Shown: piece after piece, positions 25,231 through 37,235 of the stretch
Position numbering within the stretch: the stretch's first letter is position 1
Layout: each line of letters starts with the position of its first letter
NCBI GenBank assembly: GCA_033182465.1
Contig: CP137318.1
Span: 1,054,001-1,118,000, forward strand
Source: Sanghuangporus weigelae
Taxonomy: Eukaryota > Basidiomycota > Agaricomycetes > Hymenochaetales > Hymenochaetaceae
DNA: 64,000 nucleotides
Direction of reading: 5' to 3'
The notes under the pieces: model-generated
Database searches by the model: none
Seen by the model: only the letters and a program-made list of their open reading frames with translations
Told to the model about the DNA's origin: nothing
Position numbers and translations under genes: made by a program

Positions 25231-26526
25231 ATGGCCACTCGTCGTCGCTCGCGCTCACGTTCTCCGACACACAGAAAGCGCTCTTTGTCACCAGATTATG
25301 AAAGAGACCATCGAAGACGGCGTGATGGGGGCGAGAGGGAGAAAGATTCAAAGCCCCTTCCGCACGGCGCACAACCACTGACCGATGGTGACTACTTCCT
25401 AAAAAACGCCGAATTCAGGGTCTGGTTGAAGGAAGAGAAGGACAGAGTGAGCGTTCGCACTCAACCACGTTGCGTCCTCGCATCGCCGCTTTCTGTGCTC
25501 CGGTCAGATATGGTGCTGACCACGCTTCGGGTTTGACAGTTCTTCGACGAGCTTTCGGGTGAGAAGGCGCGCAGGTACGTCGCGACCTCACTTCCCGAGG
25601 GTATTGAACGGCAGAATTCTGATTCAATTTGGTGTTTTTATCATAAAAGCTACTTTCGCAAGTTTGTCAAGGTTTGCACAGATCAATACATGCCATATGA
25701 CAGGTGTGCAGAAGTTTACAATGTATTTATCCTCAGACTTGGAATCGCGGAAAACTGCCGCGTGAGTAAACCAAGTAAGACATACATGTCACATCGCACT
25801 AAATTTGCATAGAAACGTATTATTCTGGTGAAGCTACTAGAAGCCAACCTGCGGCGGCGCAGACTGGACACCGTTGGTCTTTTGTTGAGAAGAGCACTCG
25901 AGCAGACAAGGTAGCGATAGATGCAGCGCGCAGGACTGTTGAAGCCGCTACGGGCAACAAGGATCCAGAGGATACCGACACAATAGCGGATGTACCTGCT
26001 ACCTCTCGTGGGGCGTCAAGTAGGATGATAGGACCCACCCTTCCTTCCGCAAGTGACCGCGTATTATTGCGCGAGGCAGAAGAGGAGACTCGATCCGCCG
26101 AGCGGAACTATGAACGTAGGCGCGCGAGACAAGAAGACAAAACCCGAATAGAGGAGATTGTGGGACCGAAAGAACAAGGAAGAGAAGGGATGCTAGAAAA
26201 GAAGAAGATGCGGAGAGATGCGGATAGGGCTGCTCGTGACGCAAAAGACGACACGCTGGGTGATTATGATGACAGTACCCTAATGGGTGGCGGAGACAGT
26301 TTTCAGGCGAGGTAGGCCTCATTGTCAAAGCTCTGACTTTATTTACTTCTCTTCCTGAAGGATTGCTCAACGCGACGCTGCTCGCCGCCGCTTTGAAGAG
26401 AAGCGCGTCCCGGCACGCGAAGAGAAAGAAATGGGATTCCGAGAGAGGCAAGAAGCCATACGCTCAAAAGATAGAGCAACCATGGAGATGTTTAAACAGA
26501 TGGCCAGAGAAAGATTTGGAGGGTAG
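25231..26526 (+). CDS. Arg/Ser-rich nuclear protein, SCI1-like (style cell-cycle inhibitor family)
   Basis: The start MATRRRSRSRSPTHRKRSLS is an RS-rich domain. It leads to the conserved core DGDYFLKNAEFRVWLKEEKD. Introns then split a set of small exons: FFDELSGEKARS, YFRKFVK, TWNRGKLPQ and TYYSGEATRSQ. Joined, these give the family signature (YF..NAEF..WL...K..YF.....ARxxFxxFVxxWNxGxLxxxYY). The long C-terminal part is charged and helical (about 25850-26310) and, after an intron at about 26312-26361, ends in RATMEMFKQMARERFGG. Plant SCI1 and related eukaryotic proteins are nuclear and linked to cell-cycle or splicing functions; the role in fungi is not established. About 340 aa, five or more exons. 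Confidence 0.75.
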
Positions 26527-26734
26527 CAACTATTTGGTTTTGTTGTACCACGTGATGGTTTTCGCGCATATGTGAAATAAAGCTATCAGGAAGAGAGACG
26601 AGCAAAAGTGCCGTAAATGCATGATTGATGATTGGATTGACAGAACGGAAAAGGCATAACATCCATAGCGGTACACGCTACTCTACCCATGCGCTCCCAG
26701 CAATATGTGGTGACGAATACGATAATACAAACAC

Positions 26735-27333
26735 TCAGATCGTCGTTTCGTATGGTACAGGGACAACGGTCTGCGGTGCATTGTCTTTTGATGAGACGAT
26801 ATGGCCCTCTCGGGGAGCTGGCTGAACACGACGAAGTGAAGGTGCGGGCTCTGAGAAGACAAAGTATTAGAATCTCGATGCAGTTCCGGAGTTGATCGTC
26901 ACTAACCGCCCCTTGCCTTCGCCTCCGCCCGAAGCTGCTCATTGCGCTTCACACGCTCAAGAAACTCCTGTCGGCATTTCGAGTGGCGAACGTGCTCGAT
27001 GCGGATGTTCACCCGCTTTTCGATGTATCGGTTCCCGACCACCTTGTTGACGATGACACCAACCGCGTGCGGGGTCACGTTGTAGACAATGCCGGTGCGA
27101 CCATGGTAGAACTTATGTGGCATTCCCTTTTGTTGCGCTGCATTCGCCTTGATATCGACAATATCACCGACACGATAGCTCAGGAGGAAAGTGGACAATT
27201 TAATCGGACCATGTTCTAAGTAGAGAAAATCAGCGTTCAGGAAAGAAATATCAAACGTTCGTCTTTCCATACCCTTGAATCCGCGCTTGAACATGTCGCG
27301 CGTACGCGCCCTGTAACCATAGGAGTGCGGCAT
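26735..27333 (-). CDS. RPL21: 60S ribosomal protein eL21
   Basis: Cytosolic large-subunit protein. The start [20 protein letters not shown] matches the family N-terminus. An intron near 27215-27270 joins to [20 protein letters not shown] and then [21 protein letters not shown] conserved VEH-type segment follows ([20 protein letters not shown]). A last intron (about 26851-26907) adds the final exon [13 protein letters not shown]...PVPYETTI, which aligns with the yeast C-terminus and stops at 26735. The open frame without splicing would end early at 26902, so the final exon is needed. It is head to head with RPS9. Confidence 0.93.
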
Positions 27334-27519
27334 CTTGAGGTTTGTCGGCGAAGGTGTTAGTCTACGGTGTGTGCGGCAATGTCGTTGTTTGTAGGTAGGG
27401 TTATGTATCACGTGATACTGTGCTATACAGTTTATTTCTCACGGACCGTCTGCTAGGTTTGCGTTGTCATATTTCATCCAAAGACCTACTCGCCGTCGAC
27501 AACCTTCTCAAGTCACAAA
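27334..27519. promoter_or_regulatory. Shared divergent promoter of RPL21 and RPS9, with CACGTG palindrome
   Basis: 186 bp between the two ribosomal protein start codons. It contains the perfect 12-nt palindrome TATCACGTGATA at 27406-27417, roughly central, and a pyrimidine-rich stretch before the RPS9 start. A shared element would keep the two subunit genes in balance (inference). Confidence 0.6.
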
Positions 27520-28285
27520 ATGCCTAGGTATGCCGTTCACAACGTTGATTGATTATTTACTGATGGTTACGCAGGGCACCGAGGAACCACAGCAAGACGT
27601 GAGCATTGTTTTCTTCAAGATCCACTATTATGTGGAGGGACGCGCTAAGCTAACTGCCGCGCATTGTGCCCCATGATAATACAGCTACAAGGTTCCGCGC
27701 CGTCCGTTTGAGTCGGCGCGCCTTGATGCCGAGCTGAAGCTCGCTGGTGAATACGGCCTGCGCAACAAGCGTGAGATCTGGCGTATTTCGCTTGTACTGT
27801 CCAAGATTCGTCGTGCCGCTCGTGAGCTCCTCAAACTCGATGCAAAGGACCCGAAGCGTCTGTTCGAGGGCAATGCTCTCATTCGTCGTCTTGTGCGAAT
27901 CGGCGTGCTTGATGAGACACGCATGCGGCTTGACTACGTGCTGGCTCTGAAGATTGAGGACTTCTTGGAGCGCAGGTTGCAAACGCAGGTGTTCAAGAAT
28001 GGTCTTGCCAGGTCGATCCATCACGCCCGTGTACTGATTAGACAGCGTCACATTCGGTTAGCCTTTTCGTGTTTGAGAGGTTGCTTCAAATCTCATTCTT
28101 CGTCTAGCGTTGGCAAGCAGATCGTTAACGTTCCATCCTTCGTTGTCCGTCTGGACTCTCAAAAGCATATCGAATTTGCTCTTACCTCACCCTACGGTGG
28201 TGGCCGCCCTGGTCGTGTCAAGCGCAAGCGTGCAGCGGCAGCTGCAAAGAAGGAAGAGGGTGGCGACGAGGAGGAGGAAGAATAA
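27520..28285 (+). CDS. RPS9: 40S ribosomal protein uS4
   Basis: Cytosolic small-subunit protein that binds 18S rRNA early in assembly. The first coding exon is only 8 nt (ATGCCTAG). An intron follows, then a short exon APRNHSKT, then a second intron to [20 protein letters not shown]. The S4 RNA-binding domain includes [20 protein letters not shown] and [20 protein letters not shown]. One more intron (about 28054-28110) joins to [34 protein letters not shown] and an acidic tail. All conserved residues appear intact. Confidence 0.94.
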
Positions 28286-28502
28286 ATGTATCATTCTTTC
28301 CTGCTTTGTTTCATATTCCCACCTCTCATGTCGTATGCCGAGCGTATGCTTGCGCTCTGAAATTCTGTATTTTCTGGCATGCAATATGCTTTTATTGATG
28401 AAGGGACAACTATGCTCGGAAACTGCGAGAAATTCTATTATACATGGAATATTATTGTAAGAGTGATGCCCAAAGAAATCACAAGCAAGATGAAATGTTG
28501 AA

Positions 28503-30432
28503 TTATCCAGCATGGGTGTAACGAGTGTTGTTACGAAAACGATGATTATGGTATCCTTTAGACTGATGCAACGGGTATACTTGCTGTGCTGTAGGCCCTG
28601 GCTCTATTTGTCCCTGTGGGACAGGATTCGCTCGAGGAACTTGGTAATGTCCCAATTGCGGCTGAAAGTTGAATTGGCTATTTGTGAGATCCGGCCCCAG
28701 CTGTCGTTGACCTCGATCGTGACTCCATCGCAATGCGGGCAACTGTTGGACTGCTTGGGCTGTAGATCCACTCGTGGAAACTTGCATTGATCCAGGCCCC
28801 AACCGCATGAGTAGCCCGGACTCATTCCCGGCGTGGTTATTTCGCGTCTGTCTATCCGATCGATTGGCGAGGAGTACACCCCCGCTTACCGTCCGCGTGC
28901 TCGTACTGATCTCTCCAGAACACGAATTGGCAACGTGCGAGAACGCACCAGAGTCCACAGACTCGTCAATTAAGGCTCGCCTCGTTTGATCCTACCAGCT
29001 ATGTCAACGGACTGCAGTCGATCAACCCGCACCTCTGTTTCTTACCTCCTCGGGAATCTCATAAATACGATCGAGTAACGAGCTGGCAGCCGTAGCTCTC
29101 TTGAATGATACATTCAGCAGAGTATTGAGCGCCTCCTTAAATTGCTCAATAATGAAAGAGATCTTTGAGCATCCACGGGTGATATTGTTTTCTGGAACAT
29201 GGGGCTCAGAAAAAGATGTAAGCACTAAGAATCCGATCATACCTGGATTAAGTATGCATTGTACAGCGAGTACTGCAGGTTTGCTTCTCTTGACTTCCCA
29301 GGACTTCAGCTTTTTCGGAAGAACATCCCGCTCAGATACAGAGACATAGTGCGTCGCATACGGGAAATCATGACCATAGTATTGAAAGAAGTCCATCAGC
29401 AACAAACCCAGAGATTTTGCCGCGTATGGATCATCCAATTGTTCTTTGGGTCTGCCCGCAGGATTCCGCTTAAAGAGGTCATAAGAACGGACGGAGAAAG
29501 TACTTCCGTGAAGAACGCATACCTGGAGAAAGCTTATACATAGAAGAGTAATCGCATAACTACTCAACGTTCCTTGAGATGCATCATTCAGGTCACGTAG
29601 AGACAGAAAGGCCTTCACAGCAAGGATCAGAGGTCGTAAAGCTGGCAAATCCGCCAAATATTGTTTGATCAGCGGTATGGCTCGAACACCGGCATCTTCA
29701 CCATTACGTATGCTGATGTCAACGGTGATCTCTCCTAGTTCTCTGGTTGTCGTGAACGTGATAATAGGTACCCTTGCACCGAAAATTCTGTTCAACCAGA
29801 TCGTCATCCCTGATCGTTTTAAAATGTCGCCCATGGCTGCTAGTCGGGCCTTCCTGTCCAGTTCTGACATTGAATGAATGGCGCCAAAAGACACGACCAA
29901 ATCAATGTCTCTGTATTCAACATTAAAAACAAATCATGATACAAGATGACACACTCACCCTCCTGTCAGATCAAGTCCCGTCACTGAGCTGCCGAACATG
30001 GTGACTTCGGCATCCAACCAGCGAGATTTAAGGAGCCTCTCTATTTGAGCAACCAGTATGCTGCGCGCCTCTCGCTCTCGTTTGTTCGGAGTTATATAAT
30101 CCACGAACTGCAACAGTTCATCATGTAGCCTTGTTGAATGGATTCAGATGGAATATCTTACTGAAGAGACGCACGGCTCACCGTTCCTCGAGTGTAGTTC
30201 CAGTTTCTGGGTCATCGAGAGCCTTCACCCACGGGGCAAGGATAACGCTACCCTCGTCGTCACGTTCATCTGTTTCACGACGTCGTTTATTGGGCCGCTG
30301 ATCCGTTTCGTCAGAAATGCCTCTCTTCCTGAGCCGAGGCTTGTCTGCCTGGACTCTTGACCTGTTTTGCACCGAAGGTGCTATTCGAGATAGGAGACTT
30401 CGGGTTGTTGAAGTATCCGATGCGGCCGCCAT
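28503..30432 (-). CDS. Non-canonical poly(A) polymerase, TRF4/Cid14 type
   Basis: Nucleotidyltransferase of the TRAMP complex, which adds short A-tails to RNAs destined for the nuclear exosome. The start at 30432 gives a basic Ser-rich N-terminus with a likely nuclear signal (RPNKRRRE). After an intron comes HDELLQFVDYITPNKRERE, then the catalytic motif FGSSVTGLDLTGG-DIDLVV, with the two aspartates split by an intron near 29905-29960. The central domain includes IRNGEDAGVRAIPLIKQYLA and SLGLLLMDFFQYYGHDF. The helix bundle is followed by a Gln/Asn/Ser-rich C-terminal exon (28958 to 28503) that ends in a basic His/Arg/Asn tail. The catalytic DxD pair is intact. Confidence 0.88.
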
Positions 30433-30726
30433 GACATTGTAGTTGGAGTTCAAGCTAAGTCTGGGTGCGGTGCGGTGCGGTTGCGCGCGTGTCGCGCAAG
30501 GCACTGCCATGGATCACGTGTAGTAATGTACCTCCTCTAAACATTGACTTCTCAGTTACAGGACCAGCCTTACAATCGCACGGCATCGATATCTTTGCTG
30601 TTCTTTCAAATTTATTATCCGACAGTGATAAATATGAGTAAAGCACGACGCGGTCATATTTCGCATATACTTAGCAGTACACTGAAAGAACATAAAAACC
30701 ATGGGATGGAACGAGCCACATTAAGA

Positions 30727-31621
30727 TTACGAGGATGAAGACTTTTCAGCCTTCTTTCCACGCGGCTTCTTCTCTGGTAAGGGCTTCTTCTCCTTCTGAG
30801 CGGCAAGAAGGGCAGATACGCGAGCAACAGCAACCTAAGTGAAGGGAGATATCAATATTCTGATAAAAGGTGCAATGTCAAGGCCAGAAGAGACAGAAAG
30901 AAAATGTGAGCGCCAAAGAGTCGAGCGGACGCGAGGAGCATCGAACGTAACCCGATAGCGACATGGCGCGATCTCAGATGAAGTTTGATCGTCTTCACGA
31001 AGAGTTGGTTTGTTCTTGCAAACATGTCCACGCCCAGCTTTCCTTCACCTTGCGGTGGGTCCAGTGGGTTCTAGCGGGTTTGCGTCCGGAAAGAGAATGG
31101 CACAATAAAACTCACCTTGCGAAGGTCAGGACGGTACCCAGCCTTTGCCTTCTGAGCTACAACACCAACTGCCCTCCTAGGTCCCGATCGGGAGCGAATA
31201 CTAGTGACGTGACGCGCAGACTTGACAGAGTGAGGAGATGCAGAAGACTTTCGAGTTATAATCTGGATGCCGGAAGGAGTCTCCGTGACACGAATGGTCT
31301 GCAAAGTAGCCCGTCAAACGAAGAGTCAATGAGAACATATTAGGTGTGTGTACCTTCGTGTTCGCAAGTTCGGAGTACTTGTGCGAATGAACATTGAGAA
31401 GGTTACCCTACACAAGTAGAGTCGTTATTTCAGCCACGAGACCTGGCTTTAGCAATAGGAGCACGTACAGGTTCCTTTGAGAACACGGGTCCTTCTGGAA
31501 CGGTGTCCACCAGAAATGAATTAGATTTCTGCAAAAACAAAAACTGATCAATTGGTTTTAGGTGGAAGCTCAGTATCACAGTACGAACGCGAGTTAAAAG
31601 CCAGACGAGATCGGAAGACAT
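30727..31621 (-). CDS. RPL28: 60S ribosomal protein eL28
   Basis: Cytosolic large-subunit protein, 5 exons. Exon 1 is MSSDLVWLLTR; exon 2 is KSNSFLVDTVPEGPVFSKEP; exon 3 is GNLLNVHSHKYSELANTK. Exon 4 carries ITRKSSASPHSVKSARHVTS and GVVAQKAKAGYRPDLRK. The last exon is VAVARVSALLAAQKEKK followed by KPRGKKAEKSSSS, stopping at 30727. The intron before the last exon (about 280 bp) is unusually long for this window. I looked for a box C/D snoRNA in it and could not confirm one. This is the eL28 family, which is absent from baker's yeast. Confidence 0.92.
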
Positions 31622-32311
31622 TTTGTTGATGTATGGCGACCTGCAGAGTACCGTCCAGCCGACTCAACGGTTTGTTTGTTGCTCAAGTACCGACGTAACT
31701 GTGAGAAAGTAGAAAGCTGCTATACAGTATTATGTAATAAAGCGGAATAGATAAGATAGTCTTCGTTAAATGCATTACTACATACGCTACTAATAATATC
31801 GACAATAGAATAAGTCTAGTAGTAATTATACACCAGTGCTACATAGTACTAGTACTAGTGCTAGTCATACTAAGGAGATTCACGTCAGGAAAGGACTACG
31901 AGACGCAGTACGGTAACTCATTTCCTAATTAGGCATTTGTGGCCCCAAGTTCGATTTTGATCTCGCTTCCTTCCTTTTGCGTCTTTGAAATTGAAAGTCC
32001 ATGCGAATTAGATATCTAAGTAATTAATTACTATAACTTGCCGACAAACGTTGAAGTCATGCAAAAATCGAATGCTGGCAAGAAATCCCTTCACAGTGCG
32101 CACAGTTCGTACTGGAGCTGTATGAGCTACTCAGATGACAGAGATTTGGCAGACATTTAGTCCATACAATCATTCTTGGGAAACAGCAAACGATAGACAG
32201 AGTTACAGTCCATTTCTATACATGAATAAGATAGCGGAATCTTCCGAACGTCGATGCCCGCACATACATCCAATGTACTTCACCAGATGAAATATCATTG
32301 TAAGAAATCGC
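31622..32311. other. AT-rich intergenic region
   Basis: About 690 bp with low-complexity stretches, notably overlapping CTAGTACTAGTACTAGTGCTAG-type units near 31848-31868. No coding sequence is seen. Confidence 0.5.
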
Positions 32312-32812
32312 TCAAAGATTGATGTTGATAGGAGTGCAGCCGAGAGAAATCAGGCCATCTGTCAGGACAACGATCAGTGCTTGAACGATGGTATATAAAA
32401 TACATGAGCGCTTACTAAAGTTGTTGTTCTCGCAGCAAACTGGTGCTGCGCTGCAACCAGCGCTGCCGGCTCCAATGACCTTTTACTCCAGTGAGCACAT
32501 GTATATCAGAGGAGACCCGTTAGCTAAGACCTACGGTGATGGGAGAACATGTTACTCCGACAGGAACATCAACACCCTGGAGCACAACTCCGAGGATGCT
32601 CAAGAGAGCGGCAATTGCATTGCTGGACGAGCTTTGGACGCTATCGCAGCACTGAAGTTCACCTGTTGCAATAGATTCATTATTGTTATTGTCCTTGACC
32701 TCATTTCTCTTGCAAGCGTACCTGTATTACACTGGCTCACAGACTGAGGAGTGGGTGTGGCAACCGCAAGAATGGCAAGGGACGAAACAAAAGCAAATTT
32801 TTTGATATACAT
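32312..32812 (-). CDS. Class I hydrophobin
   Basis: Small secreted amphipathic protein that self-assembles on hyphal and spore surfaces. Four exons (32812-32722, 32662-32535, 32479-32416, 32358-32312) sum to 330 nt, giving 109 aa plus stop. A signal peptide ([20 protein letters not shown]) leads to [35 protein letters not shown] and LGCTPINI. These are all eight cysteines in the order C..CC..C..C..CC..C. The class I spacing (about 30 residues between the first CC and the third Cys-containing loop) and the basidiomycete motif [10 protein letters not shown] support the call. The uninterrupted frame alone ends early, so splicing is required. Confidence 0.95.
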
Positions 32813-34688
32813 GTCTAAGGAATTTAGCTGTCGGTTCGGATGGTTCGAGTAGGAGTGAGTAGAGCGTCGACTTGAAAGATTCTGACAGAAAAGAGCAAGC
32901 CTCTGCGTACTTTTATACCCTTGAAAAGGATCAGAGCGCTCATATTGGTGTCAGAAACTATTGAAGAGAAAAACGAGGCGATCTGCAGGACTATGGGAAC
33001 AAATGGAAGCTCCACTTGGACATTGCCAACAGAAAACAAAGAGTACTCATTTGACGTGTTTTCCCGACATTGAGGTCCTGCAGAAGCGATTTTCTGCCCG
33101 AATATGGATCGCAAGAGCCTTCCATTAAACATAGCAGTACTGTGAGAAGAGTCTAGTGTGGCTGTATTCAACGAGGCATTTGATCCCGAGCTGGGGACAC
33201 GCAAATAATGCATTACTAAGAGTCAGGAAATACTAGCATGTTGCCACATCACACTTGACATCAACAGCCAGCATATACTGATGTTGACAAGAGTAGAGCA
33301 TCGCCATATTGTGCCAAGACAGCGATCCTGTTGACAGGCAGGAGTTGACTGGTGGGCAAAGCGTGTAAATATTAGTCAGCTATCCTAGCAGGTAGTCAGC
33401 TTGTCCAACCGGAAAATTCGGAAGATCAGAAATCAAGGGAATAAAAACAAATGGAAACATATGCTGACATGTTATTGGTGTTTGTAGCTTTTCCACTTTG
33501 CGAAAATAGACGAGGAGGAGACGCACTGACGGCCCGAGCTCGTCTGTACCATGCTACAACGTCCCCCCTATGGTCTAGATTTGCTCGCGAGACATCGCCA
33601 GAAAAAACGCGTGTAGGTTCAGGACCGGGTCCGCTTCGGAGAACAAGTGGCCGCAAGTTGGCCGACTACCGTTTCTCATGATCTGACTTCGCGGCGCGGG
33701 AGAGATCATTTACCGAACCGGTTGCACAAGAATACTTCGTTAGGGGCAGCGCCGTTTCGAGTTAAATGGAAAGGAACTACGTCGGACTTCGACTCTGGAA
33801 ATTAATCGATAGGCACCCGAAGACCTTATAGATAGATTTCAAACATAACGCATCTCCGAAGTTGTCTTGTGCTCCACAATTTGAGCCTCTTATCAGAAAC
33901 GTTGCGTGGCAGAAAGGATGCCCCTATACAGGTCCAGGGCGGAATGATAGGGCGCGTGAGCACTATGAGGATTCATCTGCCGTGGAGAAAGGCAGAAGGT
34001 CGCAGAGATCAGGGTACGGACCCGCTTATTGCCATTAAAGTTACAGTTCGGGCCAGTAGGAGAAGACACAACTGGTGGTAGCAGGATGCGAATGCTACAA
34101 CTTCCGGGTAAGTGACCGCTTGTGAGAAAAATCTTGCACTTTTTCCATTTGGGCCCTCGAATTTGCTTCAGTTTTACCGATGTGAGCGAAATTGCATTTT
34201 TAGTCAATTAAGCCTTTAACAGTTTCTTTGAGGTGGTAGACCGGGTAAGAAGTCGAAGCTGGGAAGCCATTACCAGGCACTTGACTGACAGCGGCAACAA
34301 GCTTGCTGCAGTTGCCGAGAGCTGGCATGTGGACACCGTCGGTCTTATTAGACATTAGCCCCAATGACGAATGAACGATCGTTATGTCATTATGTGGAAA
34401 AAACGTTATGGTCTCAAGAAGCTACTATTACACCATCTATTTTTTTCATTCACGTCAGCTTGCGAGCATCACGAAAGTAAGAAATTTGCTCACGCAAGCT
34501 AAAGTTCAAGGATCAGAGAGGATCAGAGCTATAGGTAGAAACATCGATTGATTCAACGGATGCAATGCAAGAAAGTGCTAATCTCACCTAACAAGAAATA
34601 ACTTAACCGGAGCCCAAAAAGAGGTGTGTGATGACAAGACGTGTATAACTCGCAGGTCTAACAGAAAAACACATGTGAAAGAACAACT
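32813..34688. other. Gene-poor gap of about 1.9 kb
   Basis: Contains the hydrophobin promoter (right of 32812) and a run of short overlapping ORFs on both strands (32824-33213, 33426-33681, 33869-34207). No motif, splice pattern or repeat termini support a gene. Confidence 0.5.
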
Positions 34689-36524
34689 TCACCATAGACG
34701 ATTCGTCAAAGGATCGAAGTGTCGACTAAGCCGTAGGATAACAACGTTCGCACTTAGGGAAGAGAACTGAATTATAACCTGGATGTCAGCCATCGATCGT
34801 GATCAGGACTACGTGGCTCTCACCCCATTTCCTATGAACACCTGGGAGCGCATTGCAAGAGCCATATCGATAGCTTGGCCGATGTACTTCTGTTCAGGGA
34901 TTAACGTGAGATCGTCACCAGAGAGCGCGCCGTCCCATCCTCCCAACCCCATGATCTTCGCTTTCAATTCAGCTACCCATTCCGTTGGACCGTTCGTCAT
35001 TATATACACCCGCTTGAGGCCGCGGCCCTGGGGTGTCCATCGCACCTCGTTTATTTTCAAGACGATCTGGTCCATGTCTGGCCAACATTTTGCCATGTAA
35101 TAGTCTCTGATAGCTTCATCATCGTCATCTGACTCGGCTGATGGTGGCTCAAAACGGTCTATGATTAGAGGACTCTGTAGCCACCCCATAAATCGGCTTC
35201 CCCATCGCGCCAAATTCTGACAGTGCTCCTCATAGTCACCCCTGCGAACGTGTATAGCGAGAAGCCCCGGAATCTGAGTGCCAGACTCAGGCTCATCGTC
35301 TGGTTGAAGTAGTCGAATAGGTGATGATGGTCTCCCAACAGGCGAGAGGGACTCATCGAAGAGATACATGTTAGCCAGAACAGCGTCGTTGACAAGGGTG
35401 GACCAAGCAAAGCGCTTTAACACAGGTGAATTCAGAAACTCGTCTAAAAACGGCAGGACTCGCTGTCCATCTCCGAAGACCCTTCAGATGGTGTGAGTGG
35501 AGAAGAAGACAGTTTCAGCAGGATGCTCACATAAAGCTGAATACTTGATCAGAATTCCCGACTTCAATGCACTTCGACGACGTTTCCTTGAGTGTTTCAG
35601 CCCATGCTTGCATCATCACGCTTGCATCAGGGTCAGAGCCCAACCCGTCATTTACTTCATTGGATCGTATGAGAGTCGGTTCTGGGCACATTTTTTCATA
35701 GTAAGGCTTGCTGACGGCTCTTGGTGCTGGATCACCTTTGCCAAAAGAGCCTCCGACAGTCGGTCCTGGAAGGCTTATCATCCAATGATCACGAAAGAAT
35801 ATTGAACGGATGAAACATACCAGCTATGAAAGCTGTGAATGGTATTCGTGAAGGTATCCATCTCCCATAATGGTAGGTATATGATTCGTTGAGGTCATAA
35901 TTCCACGTGTAAACATCGAAAACATAACTTTCAGAGCAAATTTCTCATCAGCGCCGGTTCCTATGAGCGTCTCTTATGGCAACTTGACACATACGTTTTG
36001 TTTGCAATGTATGCTAGATGAGAAAGAAAAAGTTGCTCTTGTAACGCGTTGTTGAAACCTAGCCCTAGAACACGTGTTCAGGACAACTTTCGGACCGAGA
36101 GACGTGTCGACATACCCCAAACGTGATTCGAAGCATACAAGAACTGGGCATCCGCTCCTTCTGGGTACGGCAGAGATTCATTTTGTTGAGGCAGATGGCG
36201 TTCGAATTCATACCACTGTTCGTATAGCGGAGGAGGGTCTTCGATCGGTGGCGTTACTGGTGTTGTAGGTTCCACCGGCTGCACTTGACCTAACGTGCTT
36301 TTCAAGATCGCAACTGGGGGCGCAAGCAAGCCGATGAACCACAAGAAGTAGAGAAGAGAAGAGCAAAGGAGAGCCGCGAAACATAATTTCGACTGCCGAC
36401 GTCGATGAAGTGACTTTGCCCATGTCTGCCCGGTGTGCGAGTCGGGCCTATGTGCGTTCAGTGGCAACGACATTGCTGCGAAGTCGAAGTGTCGGTAGTT
36501 GGCGAACCATGGGCCGCCGGGCAT
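34689..36524 (-). CDS. Type II membrane protein, O-fucosyltransferase-like
   Basis: Probable Golgi or ER glycosyltransferase. A short basic cytosolic tail (SLHRRRQSK) is followed by a single membrane segment (about residues 48-68, AALLCSSLLYFLWFIGLLAP) and a Pro-rich stem. Then come LGFNNALQEQLFLSHLAYIA and NKTYVFDVYTWN. The diagnostic segment is LLAIHVRRGDY, the Arg-Arg-Gly-Asp GDP-fucose-binding motif of O-fucosyltransferase-like enzymes. The C-terminus VFIGNG-FSSLSANVVILRLS is completed after an intron at about 34770-34828, stopping at 34689. The introns are short and about seven in number, and the product is near 490 aa. The Met at residue 18 (36473) is an equally good start. The acceptor is unknown. 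Confidence 0.7.
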
Positions 36525-37235
36525 GAATGCGCAGACGAGAGGAGCGAGCGCAGTTGAAGCGGCGAAAACAATAGGAATTTCTATGTCAAATCAAATCGGG
36601 CGCGGGACTCGGGTCCCGATTCGGACATGGTCTTCCGCCGAGCCTTCGCTTTCTGTCATCCGTATTGCGGCCCTTCGTGGTATTCCTATTACAGCGCGGT
36701 CCGAGAACCTTGACTTCAGGACCTCGGATGTTAAATCCGCATGGAGGAAGGGCAAACTTTTGCCGACCATCAACCAGATCAGAAGGAATAGGCTTCTCTC
36801 ATGGGTTTTGCAAGCGACCAAAAAATAAAACGAGTTGATAGAGTATTTACATCATTATAAGACACAACTTCCCTCTTGAATGGTCTCGTAAATTCATCGC
36901 GCGAAGTAGAGAACTACGGACGGAATAGGCTAAGGAAGACCCGATTTTTTTTACCCAAAGATAAGTATTTATGATAGTCTGGTTATTTGTAAGATGCACG
37001 CATTGTCATCGAGGCTTTCACAACCACCTCCATCTCAAAAGTACAGGTGCATCAACAAACCGCATTGACGACCTGAACTTTTTCCCTCGCAGAACTCCGA
37101 GTCTGAGACTGAGACCAGAATAGTCCAGATTTGGCTGCATGATATCACATGATTCAGGGGCTAATGATCGACAGCCATTGCGCTGCGTCACTTGTCGGGC
37201 AGGCAGGACTCTACTTTCCTCGTCAATCTACATAG
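36525..37235. other. Divergent intergenic region
   Basis: About 710 bp between the membrane protein and the RhoGEF gene. It may include the first exon of the latter: an ATG at 36994 opens MHALSSRLSQPPPSQKY and is followed by a donor-like GTGCAT, but I could not join it in frame to the next exon. Confidence 0.35.

Noticed and set aside
26902-27411. RPL21 as an intron-less 169-codon frame
   Set aside because: That frame has an extra insert after RGFKG and lacks the conserved C-terminus. Two introns restore the family length and the PVPYET ending.
30837-31117. Possible box C/D snoRNA in the long RPL28 intron
   Set aside because: A TGAAGA and a CTGA lie about 20 nt apart, too close, and the C box does not fit RUGAUGA. 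No terminal stem is visible.
33426-33681. Overlapping ORFs on both strands that might be a transposon remnant
   Set aside because: No terminal inverted repeats, target duplication, or integrase, reverse transcriptase or transposase motif.
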